This document shows, in pieces, positions 8,304 through 21,755 of a stretch of 64,000 bases of DNA. This stretch comes from Apostichopus japonicus (lineage: Eukaryota; Echinodermata; Holothuroidea; Aspidochirotida; Stichopodidae): the NCBI RefSeq assembly GCF_037975245.1, contig NC_092580.1:1041001-1105000 (forward strand), read 5' to 3'. A program made the translations under genes and the position numbers. Each line of letters begins with the position of its first letter. Position 1 is the stretch's first letter. The notes under the pieces are model-generated. The model saw only the letters and a list, made by a program, of their open reading frames with translations, was not told the DNA's origin and ran no database searches.

Positions 8304-10760
8304 TTAATGGAATGAGACTTTAAGTAGTAACAATTGTGAATACAGAAAGGGTTTGGTTTTGGGGTAGTGAGTTGTTGCGACTTTGTATTTCAGGGGGAGG
8401 TCTTCAATCAAAGGGTCGTTCTCGAGGTTGTTTTTGTATAACTTGGTGTTGAATTCTTCAAGTCGGGTGAAAGTAGATTTTGTGTTTCCTGCACGGAGAA
8501 CGTACAAAGTAGCAATATAGGTAGGGATTTTGAGTGCGAGTCGATAAGCTGTGGTGTGGATTCTGTTTAAAATTTGTTTATTGGGATTAGAGATGGTAAG
8601 CAGGGAGATGCTCCCGTAACTGAGAATCATTTTTACTTTGGATTTATAGATTTGGATAATGGTTTTCGGAGGGAAGTTATATTTGTGTGAGAGGATTTGA
8701 ATGGATTTAAGTTGGAACCAGCAGCGTCCTGCAGTTCTGTTACAAAGTAGATTAAACAATAATTTGCTATCGAAAGTGGTACCAAGGAAGGTTGCATTAG
8801 GAGTAGCAGTGATTGAGGTGTTGAAAAGATTCATTTTGGCAATATGGTTATGGTATTTTGAGTTTATTATGGAGAAATTGGCTAGGTTAGATATTGAGGG
8901 ATATATTTTTGTTCTCCACATCGAGCACCACTTTTCGAGATGTGTAATTGCTCTTTTAATATTTAGTTCCGTCATATAGATATTTTTACTGGTGCTCCAA
9001 ATGGCTATGTCGTCAGTGTACTGACTATAGCTGCATTTAGATAGAGGGGGGATGTTCAAATCATTAACATATAGGGTGCAGGGGAGGGGGCTGAAAACAG
9101 CGCCCTGTGGAGTCCCTGCACCAAGTGGAAAAGGTTTTGATTGTTGGTTTTTGTAGCATATTTTGGCATTGCGCTCACTAAGGAAAGAGGAAAGAAGTCT
9201 GGTGTAATTGGAGGGGAGATTAAAGTTAAGTAGTTAAATTCTTATGCCGTTGTGCCAAGTTTTGTCGAACTCCTTTTTGGCATCAAGGAAGAGGGCAGTG
9301 GTATCATGTTTTTTTATGAAGCCGATGCGAATTTCTTTGGAAAGTTTGGTTTATTGTAGATTTGTGTGCCCGGAATTAGCCTGATTGATACGGGCAAAGT
9401 GATTAATTTGCTCAAGGTGGTTTCTGGTGCGGTTATCTATAATTCTTTCGAAAATCTTACCTAAGGCTGGTAGGAGACTAATTGGTTGATAGTTTTGAAT
9501 TTTGGTGTGTCTTTACTTAGTTTCAGTATTAAAATCATTTTGGCGGATGTCCACAGGGTTGGGAAATGACCCAGTCTAAGGAGTTTGTTAAATAATGGGA
9601 AAATATGAGAGTTAATGAATATCGGCGGCCCACGGAGGGGAATCTTTTAGCATTAGGTCATTTATGCTGTCAAGACCAGGGGAGGAGGCATTTTTGCATA
9701 TTCAGTGGCACTATACCAATCATTTATATCTATTTCTTTGAGTAGAGGGATGTTTTTGTTGAGACATCCTTAGAAGTTGGGGATAAAGCTGGTTGCATTA
9801 CAGATAATTGTACGGTTTATTTTGTGTTGGAATCTGTTATCGTATGGAGGGCCATCTAAGATATTGAATATAGTTTTCAAGTATGATTCACTAAGCTTTA
9901 TTTGGTCTTAAGTTTTTGTGATGAGGTTACCTACTTTATCTCTAAGGCATTCGTCTGTATTACCTGTGTTTGGGTTGTAATGGGTTTTCGATATTTCTTT
10001 AATTTTTCCAAAAGTGTTTTGGGTTTTTGTCATTAATGATTGAATCGCATTTGTTTTGGACTCGGTTTTGGTCGACCGCCGATATTTGTCTATTTATTTG
10101 TTTTTCAAGTTGGTTAATTTAGGTTTTTAGAGTTGGATCTGGGGAGATCATATAGGTTCTATGTAGTCGACGTCTGATTTATTTAGTGTAAGAATATTCC
10201 TATTTAGTTTTGGATTTCTGTTTTGTTTTTAAGGGGCAGTGTTTTTTGAAGGTATTAAAGATATGTTGGGCAATGCTGTCACAATATATGCCGATGTAAT
10301 TTAGCTTGTTGTTGTGGCAATTGGCAATAGTGTTGTTTGTTATGATCCCTTTTTAAATGATGTCCAGTCTGCTTTATTGTAATTATACGTTAATTCGTTA
10401 TTTTGGATGCGACTGAGGTTTATGTCCAGCTCAAAAAGGAGTGGAAAATGGTCACTGATTAGGTCATCTTCTAGGATTTGAATCGAATGAGTTTTAGTTG
10501 CAAGGTGGTTTGAGGTTATGGCGTAGTCAAGTAGTTCAGTATTATTGTTTATTGGGTTTATCCTAGTTTTGGTATTTTGGTTAATTATTGTTAAGTTGTG
10601 TTTATCACATATTTCTAAGAGGGATATGCCTTTTTCAGATATTTTGGTGCTACCAAAAATGATGTGGTGGGCATTTAAATCTCCTAGTAGTATTGTATTT
10701 TTATTAGAACTGTTTTTGATTGTGGATATGGGCTCATTTGGGGACTATAATAGCTAATAA
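8304..10760 (-). pseudogene. LINE ORF2 (endonuclease and reverse transcriptase)
   Basis: In translation order: GDLNAHH (about 10,660-10,700) and SDHFPLLFELDIN (about 10,425-10,465) are endonuclease motifs; AKKEFDKTWHNGI (about 9,245-9,285), GTPQGAVFSPL (about 9,080-9,115) and YTDDIAIW (about 9,000-9,025) are reverse transcriptase motifs. The longest open part, 8304-9059, carries the RT active site and thumb. Frameshifts separate the blocks. The mutated AKKEFD (usually an acidic/aromatic FDxxxH context) suggests further decay. Confidence 0.85.
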
Positions 10761-11057
10761 TGTGGAGAGGTTTATTGTCTCTTTCGAGTACAATTTCAAT
10801 TGTTTGGGTTTGTTTGGGAGGAGGGTGGCTTTGAGGTTGTTTTTTTCAGCAATAAGTACTCAAACCATATATCGAGAGATATCGTGTCTGAAAGTTTGGT
10901 AACCAGGGATGCTAAGGTGGGAATTTGTATTTAGTTTAGTTTAAAGAAATGATATCCGGGGAGTGGTTGGCGAATATACTAAGTAGGAGGCTTAATTTTG
11001 GAAGGATACTGTTGATATTTAGGTGGAGGAACTTGACCGAAGGAGGGAGTGTGCTTG

Positions 11058-12217
11058 TCATGTAGGTGATTGAGGAGGGCTAAATATTGAAGGATGGTGG
11101 AGACATTCCATAATTACAGTTTCTGGGATATTTAAGTTTAGGTGTTTTAGTGCTAACACGGTGGCGTAACTGGCAAGGTCGTCAGATTTAATATTAATGT
11201 TGGCTGTTTGGAAGGTGTATTGTACTAATTCAATTACAAAGGTTGCGATATTAAGTTTTTTTTCAGTGACGATTTTATTCGTTATTTCAATTTTAGGGGT
11301 AAAATTGGTTACATTCGCGTAGGTTCTTTGTTCTTGTTGTTTGTTATTAGCTTCAGTTTTAGCTTCTTTAAATTTTGGGCATCCTTTGTAAAGGGCGACA
11401 TGAGTCCCTGAGCAATTGGCACATTTTGGGTTTTCTTTTGGTTTGGGACAGTCTTTAACTCTGTGGTTTTTGCCACATCTGAGACATCTGGTTTGATTTT
11501 TGCAAGTATGGGGGGTGTGTCCAAAGAGTTGACATTTGAAACATTGAGTGATTTGGGGGGGTTCGTGGTATTCTTCTGTTTTGTGTTTAGAGTATCCTAA
11601 GTAGAAACCTTGTTTGATTAGGGATTGTTGAGGCTCTTGTTCTTCAAACGTCATTTTTACTTTCCAAGCTGTATTGTTTGTGGCATGACTAATGAGTCTT
11701 TTAGCTTGTATTGGGGTGTATTCTTGGTCTTTGAGTTCTTGTTCAATATCTTTGATTTGAATTTCAGGGTTTATGCCACAGGCTACTATGGAGAAGTTTC
11801 TTTGTCATACTTTTTTGGGGATTCTTGGTTTGGGGTTGCCTAGTTAAGTCTTTTGATTCCATGGTTTCAGGAGGATATTTGCAGTTTTAGGGTCATGGGG
11901 GGTGATTAGGATGTTGTTACTACGAAGACGGTTTATATTTGAGATCATGGCATTTGGTTTTTCTTCATTGATTAGTTTAGCAAGTGTTTATTGGGTTTTT
12001 TGATAGTTCTGGTAAGATTCCTGATACAATGATTGTTTGAGCGGACTTTTTGGTGGTTGGTTTGGAGTTTGGAGATGGGTTTATTTCAACGTATATTGGA
12101 CGTTGTCTTTTTCTGCTATTTTTGTACAGGGATCCAGTCATTAATGTCTATGTCAAAATCAGAGAGGTTTAGGTTTTCGACTAAGGGGGCGGTTATAGGT
12201 GGGTAAGGGGTTGTCAT
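11058..12217 (-). pseudogene. LINE ORF1 (gag-like, three CCHC zinc knuckles)
   Basis: ATG at 12215-12217 opens a frame that is broken by a stop about 30 codons in. The best preserved part, 11058-11654, contains CFKCQLFGHTPHTC, CLRCGKNHRVKDC and a third knuckle beginning CANCSGTH. Such ORF1 proteins bind the element's RNA. Shifts and stops between 11,650 and 12,150 make it a pseudogene. Confidence 0.82.
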
Positions 12218-12739
12218 ATTGGCAAAACAGCCCCTCCCTACGGGTTTTAAATGGCTTTTATACAATGAAATTGATCATAAACTTTACTTACTAGAAAGAA
12301 TTAGTCTCCAGCCTAAGACGGCGGACGGAAAGAATAGGAACTCCTTTTGAAGAGACACACTATGAATCGAAAGTGTACTCTGCAGCGTTGTGTTGGTATC
12401 CAAGGAGGCGTACGTTTTGTAAATGGCGGGTAAGTCATAGAGTGAAGGATGATGGGGTGGCGCTATGTCAAAAAGCTAACTGTTGATCAATATAGTCCAC
12501 AGAACCCTAAGGAAAGGAGAGGAATGCACAAGAAATAGCCAGTTTTCTTCAAAGTAAGTCTCGTACATTTAGCACAAAACATAAAAAACTAATTAGCAAC
12601 TAATTCCAACAAAGTTTAGACTGTGATTGAAACTTTACTGGTGGAAACATAATTAAATATGTATTTTTATGAACCTTTCTTTCTTATGACTAACCTTGAC
12701 TGTATATTGCAGCTTTCCAGCTTAGCTGGTGTTTTTCCT

Positions 12740-14565
<1,826 letters not shown>

Positions 14566-14644
14566 TTGACAACAATCAACTGTTGAGAGGACAAGACTGA
14601 TGTTCATGATACTGGCTCACACTGATGTTTTCCTTGAATCTTAC

Positions 14645-14742
14645 TTTTTCTCCAATTTCTATTAAATCACCTCCAGATAACACTTCCAGATCTCTCTGTA
14701 GAGGACAGGCTTGAAGGATCTTCTCGTATTTGGTGGAGTTTA
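14645..14742 (-). pseudogene. ABCC exon, copy 2, 5'-truncated but with intact donor
   Basis: It repeats the last ~30 codons of copy 1 ([20 protein letters not shown] and onward) with a Thr-to-Ile change before EIGEK. It ends with a good donor, GTAAGA. Upstream of about 14742 the similarity is lost, so the half with [10 protein letters not shown] is missing. Downstream intron sequence is also shared (around 'acaagactgatgttcatg'). So a block of exon plus intron was duplicated, with the minisatellite between the copies. Confidence 0.75.
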
Positions 14743-14759
14743 TGATCTTTCAACCACTT

Positions 14760-16230
14760 GTTCTAAACCTGATCCAGCTTCATTACAGACATCCAAGACT
14801 CACAATTTTCCTTCAATTTTCTTCATCTTCTTCTTTCACCTGAGACAGTATTGTAAAAGATAAGAAGATTTCATATATTGGAAAGCAGATAGACATTGCA
14901 ACTAGACTCATTTTTATACACTCCCTTCCTCCCCTCCCTCCCCCTGACTACCTAAACAACCCTGACTGCTGCCTCATTGATATAACAATATATAAACAAA
15001 TGTATATGATTGTGGTTTAATGGCAGAAATAAACGAAACAAATACCAGAGCTTAAATATTTCTGTGTTACTATAGTAAAATGCATACCCAAACGGAAGCA
15101 TTACAGAATCTTCAATGTCTCAGACCTCCAGCAGGATGTTACAGTCACAGTTCATGGAGTCTCCTTGTGAATCAGTGTGGCCAATGCAATGCTGTAAAGA
15201 CAAATATCAAAGCAATATGTACAGTATATATATACCTTTGGTGTGACATAAATTTAATATTTTTTATAAAGTAGTTTTACATAAGATCATCTTCCTGTTT
15301 GCATATGCAGATACCTTTTTGATGAATGTTTACAAACATGAATAAACTGTACCTCTATTTGTTACTAAGTGCCTGTTTATTTTTAATACTTGCAATATGA
15401 CTCTTTAATAAACCTTACTAGACATTGCTATCAAACCTATGGAGTACTTCGTAAAATGCCAAAACTTCCTTTGATGTATATTGTTCACTATAATGGTCAA
15501 GCTGATTGAAAGGAATGAATTCAACACAATTTGAGAACATTTCATCAGTCAAACAATTTGGAGAGCATGTACTAGTTTAAACAAACTTAGCAAGCACATT
15601 CATGAGGAACTGGAAAATTGAAAAATGTCTGAAATAAACATCATTCTTGAAACGAGAAACTTGACAAGTGAAATAAGGACCGACACTTAAGCTACAACAA
15701 GTACACTTAGCAAAGATGAAAACTGGCTTTTCAGCCAACACACAAGTACCAACAACATATTAGTATATTCATGGTAAACCATCATGTGCTTCCATGACTT
15801 CTAGCACCTGTGTAATAATATTCTATATCAACAAGGACAGAGATACTATATATTGTACTTATCTCTCAATACTCTTAATATGTGTTTACCATGAGTTGTG
15901 TTCCTCACAGCTTTCAATCAATGTTTTCAAATTCAAAACCAAATCAAAGACAATTACTCAACAATGAGAGGTCGACTTAGCAAAGTTTGAATTCGGTTTA
16001 ATAATAATCAAAGTTTCAGTGAAACAGTTCTGCAGACCATAAAATCATGCCTTAGGCATCAAAGAAGGCTATGATCTGATAAAGATATGCCAAGAGTTGG
16101 ACCAATACTGTTAAGCCTAGCTTCAGGTCAAAATGATGCTAGTTGATCAAATTAATACATGTATATCAATTTAGTTGCCTACGCTAGGTAACATCAGCTT
16201 TCATGGAGAGTTTTCTCCATACTTGAACCA
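14760..16230. other. No gene recognised
   Basis: AT-rich unique-looking sequence without convincing exons. Confidence 0.55.
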
Positions 16231-17640
16231 TCACTAACATCAATTAGACCACAGAGCTAGGCCTAATTGCTTGAGAATTTCATTTTACAAAGTACTGTTG
16301 CTTGTATAAGAAGCCTAGGATAGGCTAGTTAGTCCTCATCTCTATCTAGCCTTCGCTTTGGTAGGCTAGCCTAGGTTTCCCATTTTCATTTGGTGGTAGG
16401 CCTAGCCTGGGGCCATCTGTTCCCTCCCCTAACAACGTTATTTTCCTCCCACTTAAAAGTTGAACAACTTACATTAACATTTTCAGGGGAGTTAACTAAG
16501 GTTTTTCATGGGAGGCATATTGGCTAGGCTATGTGGAAAGAATAGATGTTGTAAGTGGAATAACTGTAAGAATAGATTTAAAGGGAGAAAGGTAAAGTTA
16601 AGGGTGAAAAATAACATGGTTAAGGAAACTAACATACTATTTTCAAGGGAGGAGACTGTTGTTCTGTAGGCTCTGACTGCATATTCTTGTAGAGTAAGCT
16701 AAAGAAAGTTGTGATAGTATGAAAATAGAAAATGTGACCAGGTATCTTCCTTGTGTAACTGTTCAGTGATTGGAAGATAAAAAAGTGTTTGTGAATAGGC
16801 CGGATTGTTTGCATAGGATTGTATGCGAACATGGGGTAATATACATGCGTGGAATTCATAGTGGTAATGGGTCGTTTGCTTGTAATGGCATTCATTGTGG
16901 GAATGAAATAACATAGAAAATTTAGCCTATAGGTATGCCCTCCTTGGTTCCTCTCCTTGTTTTCCTATTTACCAGTTTCTTCAATTACTACAGGTACAAG
17001 TGTCTCTTGAAATATGTTCCTTTCTTTCACCAAACTCTCCTAAATCACAAGACACATTTACTACGTGCAGTTGCTTCACTACCTAAATTAATTCTTTCCA
17101 CAGCCAAGCCGTCTTTCTTTCCTCCCCTGAAAAACATTGGTTTCAACCCCTAAAAATAATTTCAGGGAGGAAACTATTGTTTTTATTCTTGGAAGTTGGA
17201 GAAGAAACCAACGGACTTGCCTGTCATGATGGAAAAAAAAAAAGGAAAGAGAGCTTTCATCCTAAGCTAATTTGTCCGGCTGCGAGTTAGTTTCTTGTGG
17301 ATGTGTTACTGTTATTGTTAAGTGCTAGATGGCATAGCCTAGGCTATGGTAGGCTACTCTGGTAGGAATTTAAAGACATTTAGGCCTAGGCCTAGGCTAA
17401 TTAAGTTAGGCCTAGCCTAACTGTACTAGCCTGAACCAGAAAGTAATTAGGCCCAACCAGCTAGGTCTAGTATTTTGTCGGAAGATATAAAGTGACCTAC
17501 TTTACTTACGTTGTCTAGTGAATAATCATATTAGGCCTAGATTAGCATTCCAACTAGTATAGACGCCAGTGCCTACGTGAGCTAGCCTATCGTTAGGCCT
17601 AAGCTATACTATTATATGATAGGCTAGCGTAATTTCTCAC
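16230..17640. repeat. Region dense in TAGGCCTA / CTAGGCTA words
   Basis: Palindromic words such as TAGGCCTA, GCCTAGGC and TAGCCTA recur many times, most densely at 16,310-16,410 and 17,330-17,610, without a fixed period. Similar islands occur near 56,280-56,950 and 61,770-62,000. They appear to be lineage-typical background, not a satellite. Confidence 0.6.
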
Positions 17641-19250
17641 GCTCGCTGACTCAAACAATGTGAAGTACTAACTTGCTCCATAAAACTAATACACAACCTT
17701 CGAGCTGGCGAATATATCTGCCATTCACATTCTTTGGCAGTTACCCCCCCCCCCCCCATACAGAATAGGCTACAAATTACAATTACGTATGAATTGTTAG
17801 CCAACGGCTGCCAGGAAGCGAACTGCACGTACTGCTCGTGTAACCTTTCGTGAGCTTTATATACAGATCATAATTCGCGCTCCGTTGCTTAACCTTTGAC
17901 CACGACCGTGTGCGTCTATGGCAAGCCATGTGGGACAAACACCGCATAATATATCAACGTATTAATTGAAAAAAAATAAACTAGCAATGACATGCTAGAT
18001 GCATATCCATTTGAAATCATTACATTTACAACGAAACAATTCAAATGTTCTCATAACATAGGCCTAAGGTCATTAAACATGTTGCATGGTCAAGATAATT
18101 TATTGAGTTCGCTGCGAATCTCGTCACAAAAGTTGTTTTAATGACCAATATATCATTACTCGAATGGGTTGGTCTGGCATTAGGCCTAGGCGGGACAGTA
18201 GGCGTACTGTCATGATCAACCCGGGGGGGGGGGGGGGCGAGGGTGTAGGTCTGGCGTATCCATGGGACAGACATTCTAAAGATAATAATTTACACTTTTT
18301 GAGGGGGCCGGACTCTTGGGGCGAATCTTGACATAAAAATGTCAACCCGGTGTTTAGGTAGCTGCATGAACATTCTCAGATACAACAAATTTTGGCAAAA
18401 ACTGCTTGAATTTTGTGATAAAATGTCACATTTGAGATTTTTTAGATAAACTGTCTGAATTTTTAACCCATTCCCCAATATAAATGAAGGTATTAAATGA
18501 AATTCACTGTTTCTCTGATCCATGTAGAGGTTTTGTTCTTAAAGTACAGTCTTACCTTTTTGTGCAGAGTTCTAGAGCATCTGTTCCTTATGCATGTCTT
18601 GAAGTAGAGGTTGGGTAATGGAGAGGTTTGCTAAATTTTAATAGAATCAAAAGTTATATCTACTTCAGTTGCTGTAACTGTATCTTAGGTCCCCCCCCCC
18701 CCCTCCCTCTGCCAGCTAGGTTTCATCTAGGATGAACCACTGGTGCTGTGATCGAGTGGATAAAGGCAATGGCATTTGAAGCAATGAGGTTTGGCAATCA
18801 GGAGGTTCTATGTAAGGTGGGTTTATCATCCAAGAGCAGTCTACAGTTTTCCCATCTGAAATGAGTTTCTAAATTTTTATATAAAATGTTGAATTGGAAC
18901 CTGTAGTGTAAGTTGTGATCCATACGCCTGTGCGCGGGCTTCTCCCACATTTGTGTTTGGTGATATTGTGTGTTCAATCACATCTATAATAATCAACAAT
19001 GTGGGTAATCATTAATAAGTACTCATTTGAGTGTGAAAATAAAGCCTACAGGTTGTCAAATAATTCATTGTTAACAGTTAGATCATATAGCAAACAGAAC
19101 AAGTAGCTACAAAGGAACGTACTTCCTTCATAAAATATCGCCCCAAGTGTCTTGCAGCATATATTATGTAACTTAATTATACTCAACTATCAGAGTGAAC
19201 AATAGAGTTAACAACTCTACAGTAAAGGCTACCATTTGAATACTGTACAA
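17640..19250. other. No gene recognised
   Basis: Contains poly-C/G tracts at about 17,744, 18,223 and 18,692. No supported exon. The sequence is otherwise AT-rich. Confidence 0.55.
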
Positions 19251-19251
19251 T

Positions 19252-20222
19252 TGTTACGCCCTGGGTTGTTCGGGATGCGTGTACCCCGTATTTAGAATGC
19301 GCCCAGGGCTACTAAGAATATGTTTTCCCGTTTTGTTTGAATAATTTACCCTGCGATTTGTTGTCCATTCATTCACCATTCCATTTACTTTTGTTTTATT
19401 ATGCAGGTCTCTTTCGCTCTCCCCGTCGTCTGCCATCACCAGCATACGCGAGTTGTTCTGTTTACCGTTTATCTATTGTACTTTGACTTGCTCTCTTTAC
19501 CTTGTTTAATTAAGACGTTGTTTTTCTTATGTATTTTGTTTTGTGGACACTTAATTTATTTCGTTGAAGTTCGGGCAGAGAACTGGAGACCAGCGGTGAG
19601 CAGCACGGCAATTAGAGTATAGTATTATTTTAAAGGCAAGGTTCATTTATTTTAGAGAGCGGGTCCGGGAGTGAGGGCTGACTACCGGGCGCGATTCCTT
19701 TTGTATTGTACAACTAATAATTTCCCGTCCTGGTTGGCTTCTTTGCATGTTATAGACTCCGGAGGTAGGGTCAAATTAGGGCTCTCCCCGGAGGTATTGC
19801 AGAAGTTAATCGGGGCGGGACCACATTAGGCAGTATTTCTTTAGTCTGCCATTGGCGCCACGTGTCAGGTATTCACTCTCGTGATTCTTAAGAGCCGTGC
19901 TGCCCACGCCCTGGTATGTAGTGTATTTGTTATTTATTTAAACTGAATCTCTGCCCGGAACGTTGTTTGCTTTTATATTTGTGTACGGCAGAAAGTCACT
20001 GCCTTATTTTTGTTAAGTGTATGTTTAAAGTTAATTAAGCTATTAAATTGTTGATTTGAGACCCAGTTCTCTTTAACTATATTCTTCTCTCTTTTTTGTG
20101 TATTGGTTCAAGCCCTGCTAGCATAAGTCTTCGCCTCCCCCCTTCCCCTGCCCTGACATCAGGTGGCCTCCAGCTGCCTGATTTCCCACGCTACCGCTCG
20201 GCCGGGGTACAAGGGCGTTACA
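19252..20222 (+). repeat. 5' LTR (971 bp)
   Basis: It starts TGTTACGCCC and ends GGGCGTTACA, so it has TG...CA ends with an almost perfect 10-bp inverted repeat. The primer-binding region 'TGGTGTCAGAAGTGGGAT' follows 7 bp downstream (20,230-20,247). This is a common primer-site form in animal Gypsy elements; I do not assign the tRNA. Confidence 0.85.
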
Positions 20223-20393
20223 GAAATTGGTGTCAGAAGTGGGATTATTTTTGTCACCCCACCTCCCTATTTCAAGTTTGCTGGCAGGGCTTTGGAGCCC
20301 CATGGTATTTGCGAGTTATTTTTATTTTGACAATTTAATATCATACCAAGTTTCTTTACCTTTAAGTAAGCCTGGTTTCTGGAAGGAGGCGAG

Positions 20394-21681
20394 ATGGCTG
20401 CACGACGAGAGAGCGAGGGGGACTCTGTGGAGAGGCTTATTGCCGAGATAGAGGCACTGGAGAGAGAAGCTGAGGTTTGTCAATTACCAGGGATAGGGAT
20501 TGGTTATATAATAGGGGTACTTCGCCAGGCAGAGGGGTTCGTAATTCAAATGCCTTAGGTGACTCATTCCGTAAACCTATTATTATGCCAGATAGTTATG
20601 ATGGGAGAAGAAAGTGGGATCATTAGCTGACACATTTTACAGTCTGTGCGGAGATTAATGGGTGGACGGAATTAGAAAAATCAAAAATCCTGGTAGCTAA
20701 GTTAACTGGGCACGCCCAGGAGGTATATATGGGACTATCATCTACAGACCGTGGTAGTTATGAGACCACTGTAAACGCACTTTCTAGATTTTTTGCTCCA
20801 GCAGCCCTGACTAGCGCTAGAAGGGCAAAATTAAGATCTAGAGTACGGGCAGAGGGTGAGACCTTACCTGGGCTGTGCTCTTCAATCCATCGGGAAGTGA
20901 TAGAGGCTTATCCCGGCCTTGATATGCGAGCACATGACGAGTTAGCTCTAGAGTCTTTTTTGGGTGCTTTACGTGACAGGGATGCTAGGATCAGTGGCGT
21001 AGGAAGGTACTTTTGAGTGGGGGGGCTGAAGATTGATGGCCGGCCTGGGGGAGGGGTCTAAGGGGAGGGGGACCGTTTGCAATTTGGTGCAATATAGCAC
21101 ACTTCAACACCCACTCCGTTTTGTAGACTTAATTTTGTATTTTCACCTGGCCTTAGATGCAATTTGATGCTCCAAAGGAGATTTTTTTCTCATTTGGAAA
21201 TGAAAAGGGGTTTTCTGACTTGCGAAGTGGGGGGGGCGGAATGATGCTTCCGCCCTCCACATTTTTCACTGGGGGGCTGGCACCCCCCAGCCCCCCCCCG
21301 GTTCCTACACCCTTGGCTAGGATTGTTGTTCGAAGGGGTAGACCCAAGACAATAGAAAATACTCTGCATCTTGCCCTTGAGGTGGAGGCTATTGACCAGG
21401 CAGAGGGAGTGATGAAACCCCGGCGTTCTGTCTATACTGTTTCGGCATCGTCGGATACGGTTGGCGGAATTACTGAAAGATTGGATAGGCTGGAAGTACA
21501 ATTGGGAAAAGGTTTGGAGGACAATGCTAGGTTAAGTCAATTTGTTCAGCAAGGTCCGCCAGCGCCACCCCCTTTGACTGGGTCTGGGCCTGGTCCCATG
21601 CAGTGTTGGAGGTGTGGGCAGTTAGGTCACATTAGCCGGTACTGTCCCTCTAAGCCAAGTAGACAGGGATCGGGAAACTAG
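20394..21681 (+). pseudogene. gag of the Gypsy element, broken by a MITE
   Basis: ATG at 20394 begins MAARRESEGDSVERLIAEIE, a charged, coiled-coil-like start. A stop follows near 20,557. The capsid-like part is open at 20,729-20,991 and resumes after the MITE at 21,324. The C-terminus contains one CCHC knuckle, CWRCGQLGHISRYC, at about 21,602-21,643, which binds RNA. Disabled by stop codons and the 324-bp insertion. Confidence 0.85.
20992..21315 (-). mobile_element. hAT-like MITE inserted in gag
   Basis: Its 324 bp are bounded by a perfect 8-bp duplication GCTAGGAT (20984-20991 and 21316-21323). Ends: CAGTGGCGTAGGAA and, reverse-complemented, CAAGGGTGTAGGAA. The interior is G/C-homopolymer rich. 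A related copy in opposite orientation starts at 61,266. No transposase. Confidence 0.88.
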
Positions 21682-21755
21682 AGTCAGTCGGGGATGAGGG
21701 GTGCCCCTCGACTGAGCAAATTGAAGCCCTGCAACGTTTTGGAAATGGGGAGAAG

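Larger units (their letters stand above)
7905..12250 (-). mobile_element. Jockey-like LINE, copy 1, near full length, decayed
   Basis: It reads right to left. ORF1 with zinc knuckles starts at 12217, the endonuclease lies at about 10,400-10,760, the reverse transcriptase at about 8300-9600, and the 3' end is near 7905-7930 with a short CAA-rich tail ('atcaacaacaacaaag' on the minus strand). Both ORFs have many stops and shifts, so it is inactive. A second, truncated copy is at 1-1763. Three CCHC knuckles in ORF1 and the RT motif style fit the Jockey/I group. Confidence 0.85.

Noticed and set aside
19401-20451. ORFs of 60-80 codons at the start of the Gypsy element
   Set aside because: They lie in the LTR and leader; they are chance frames.
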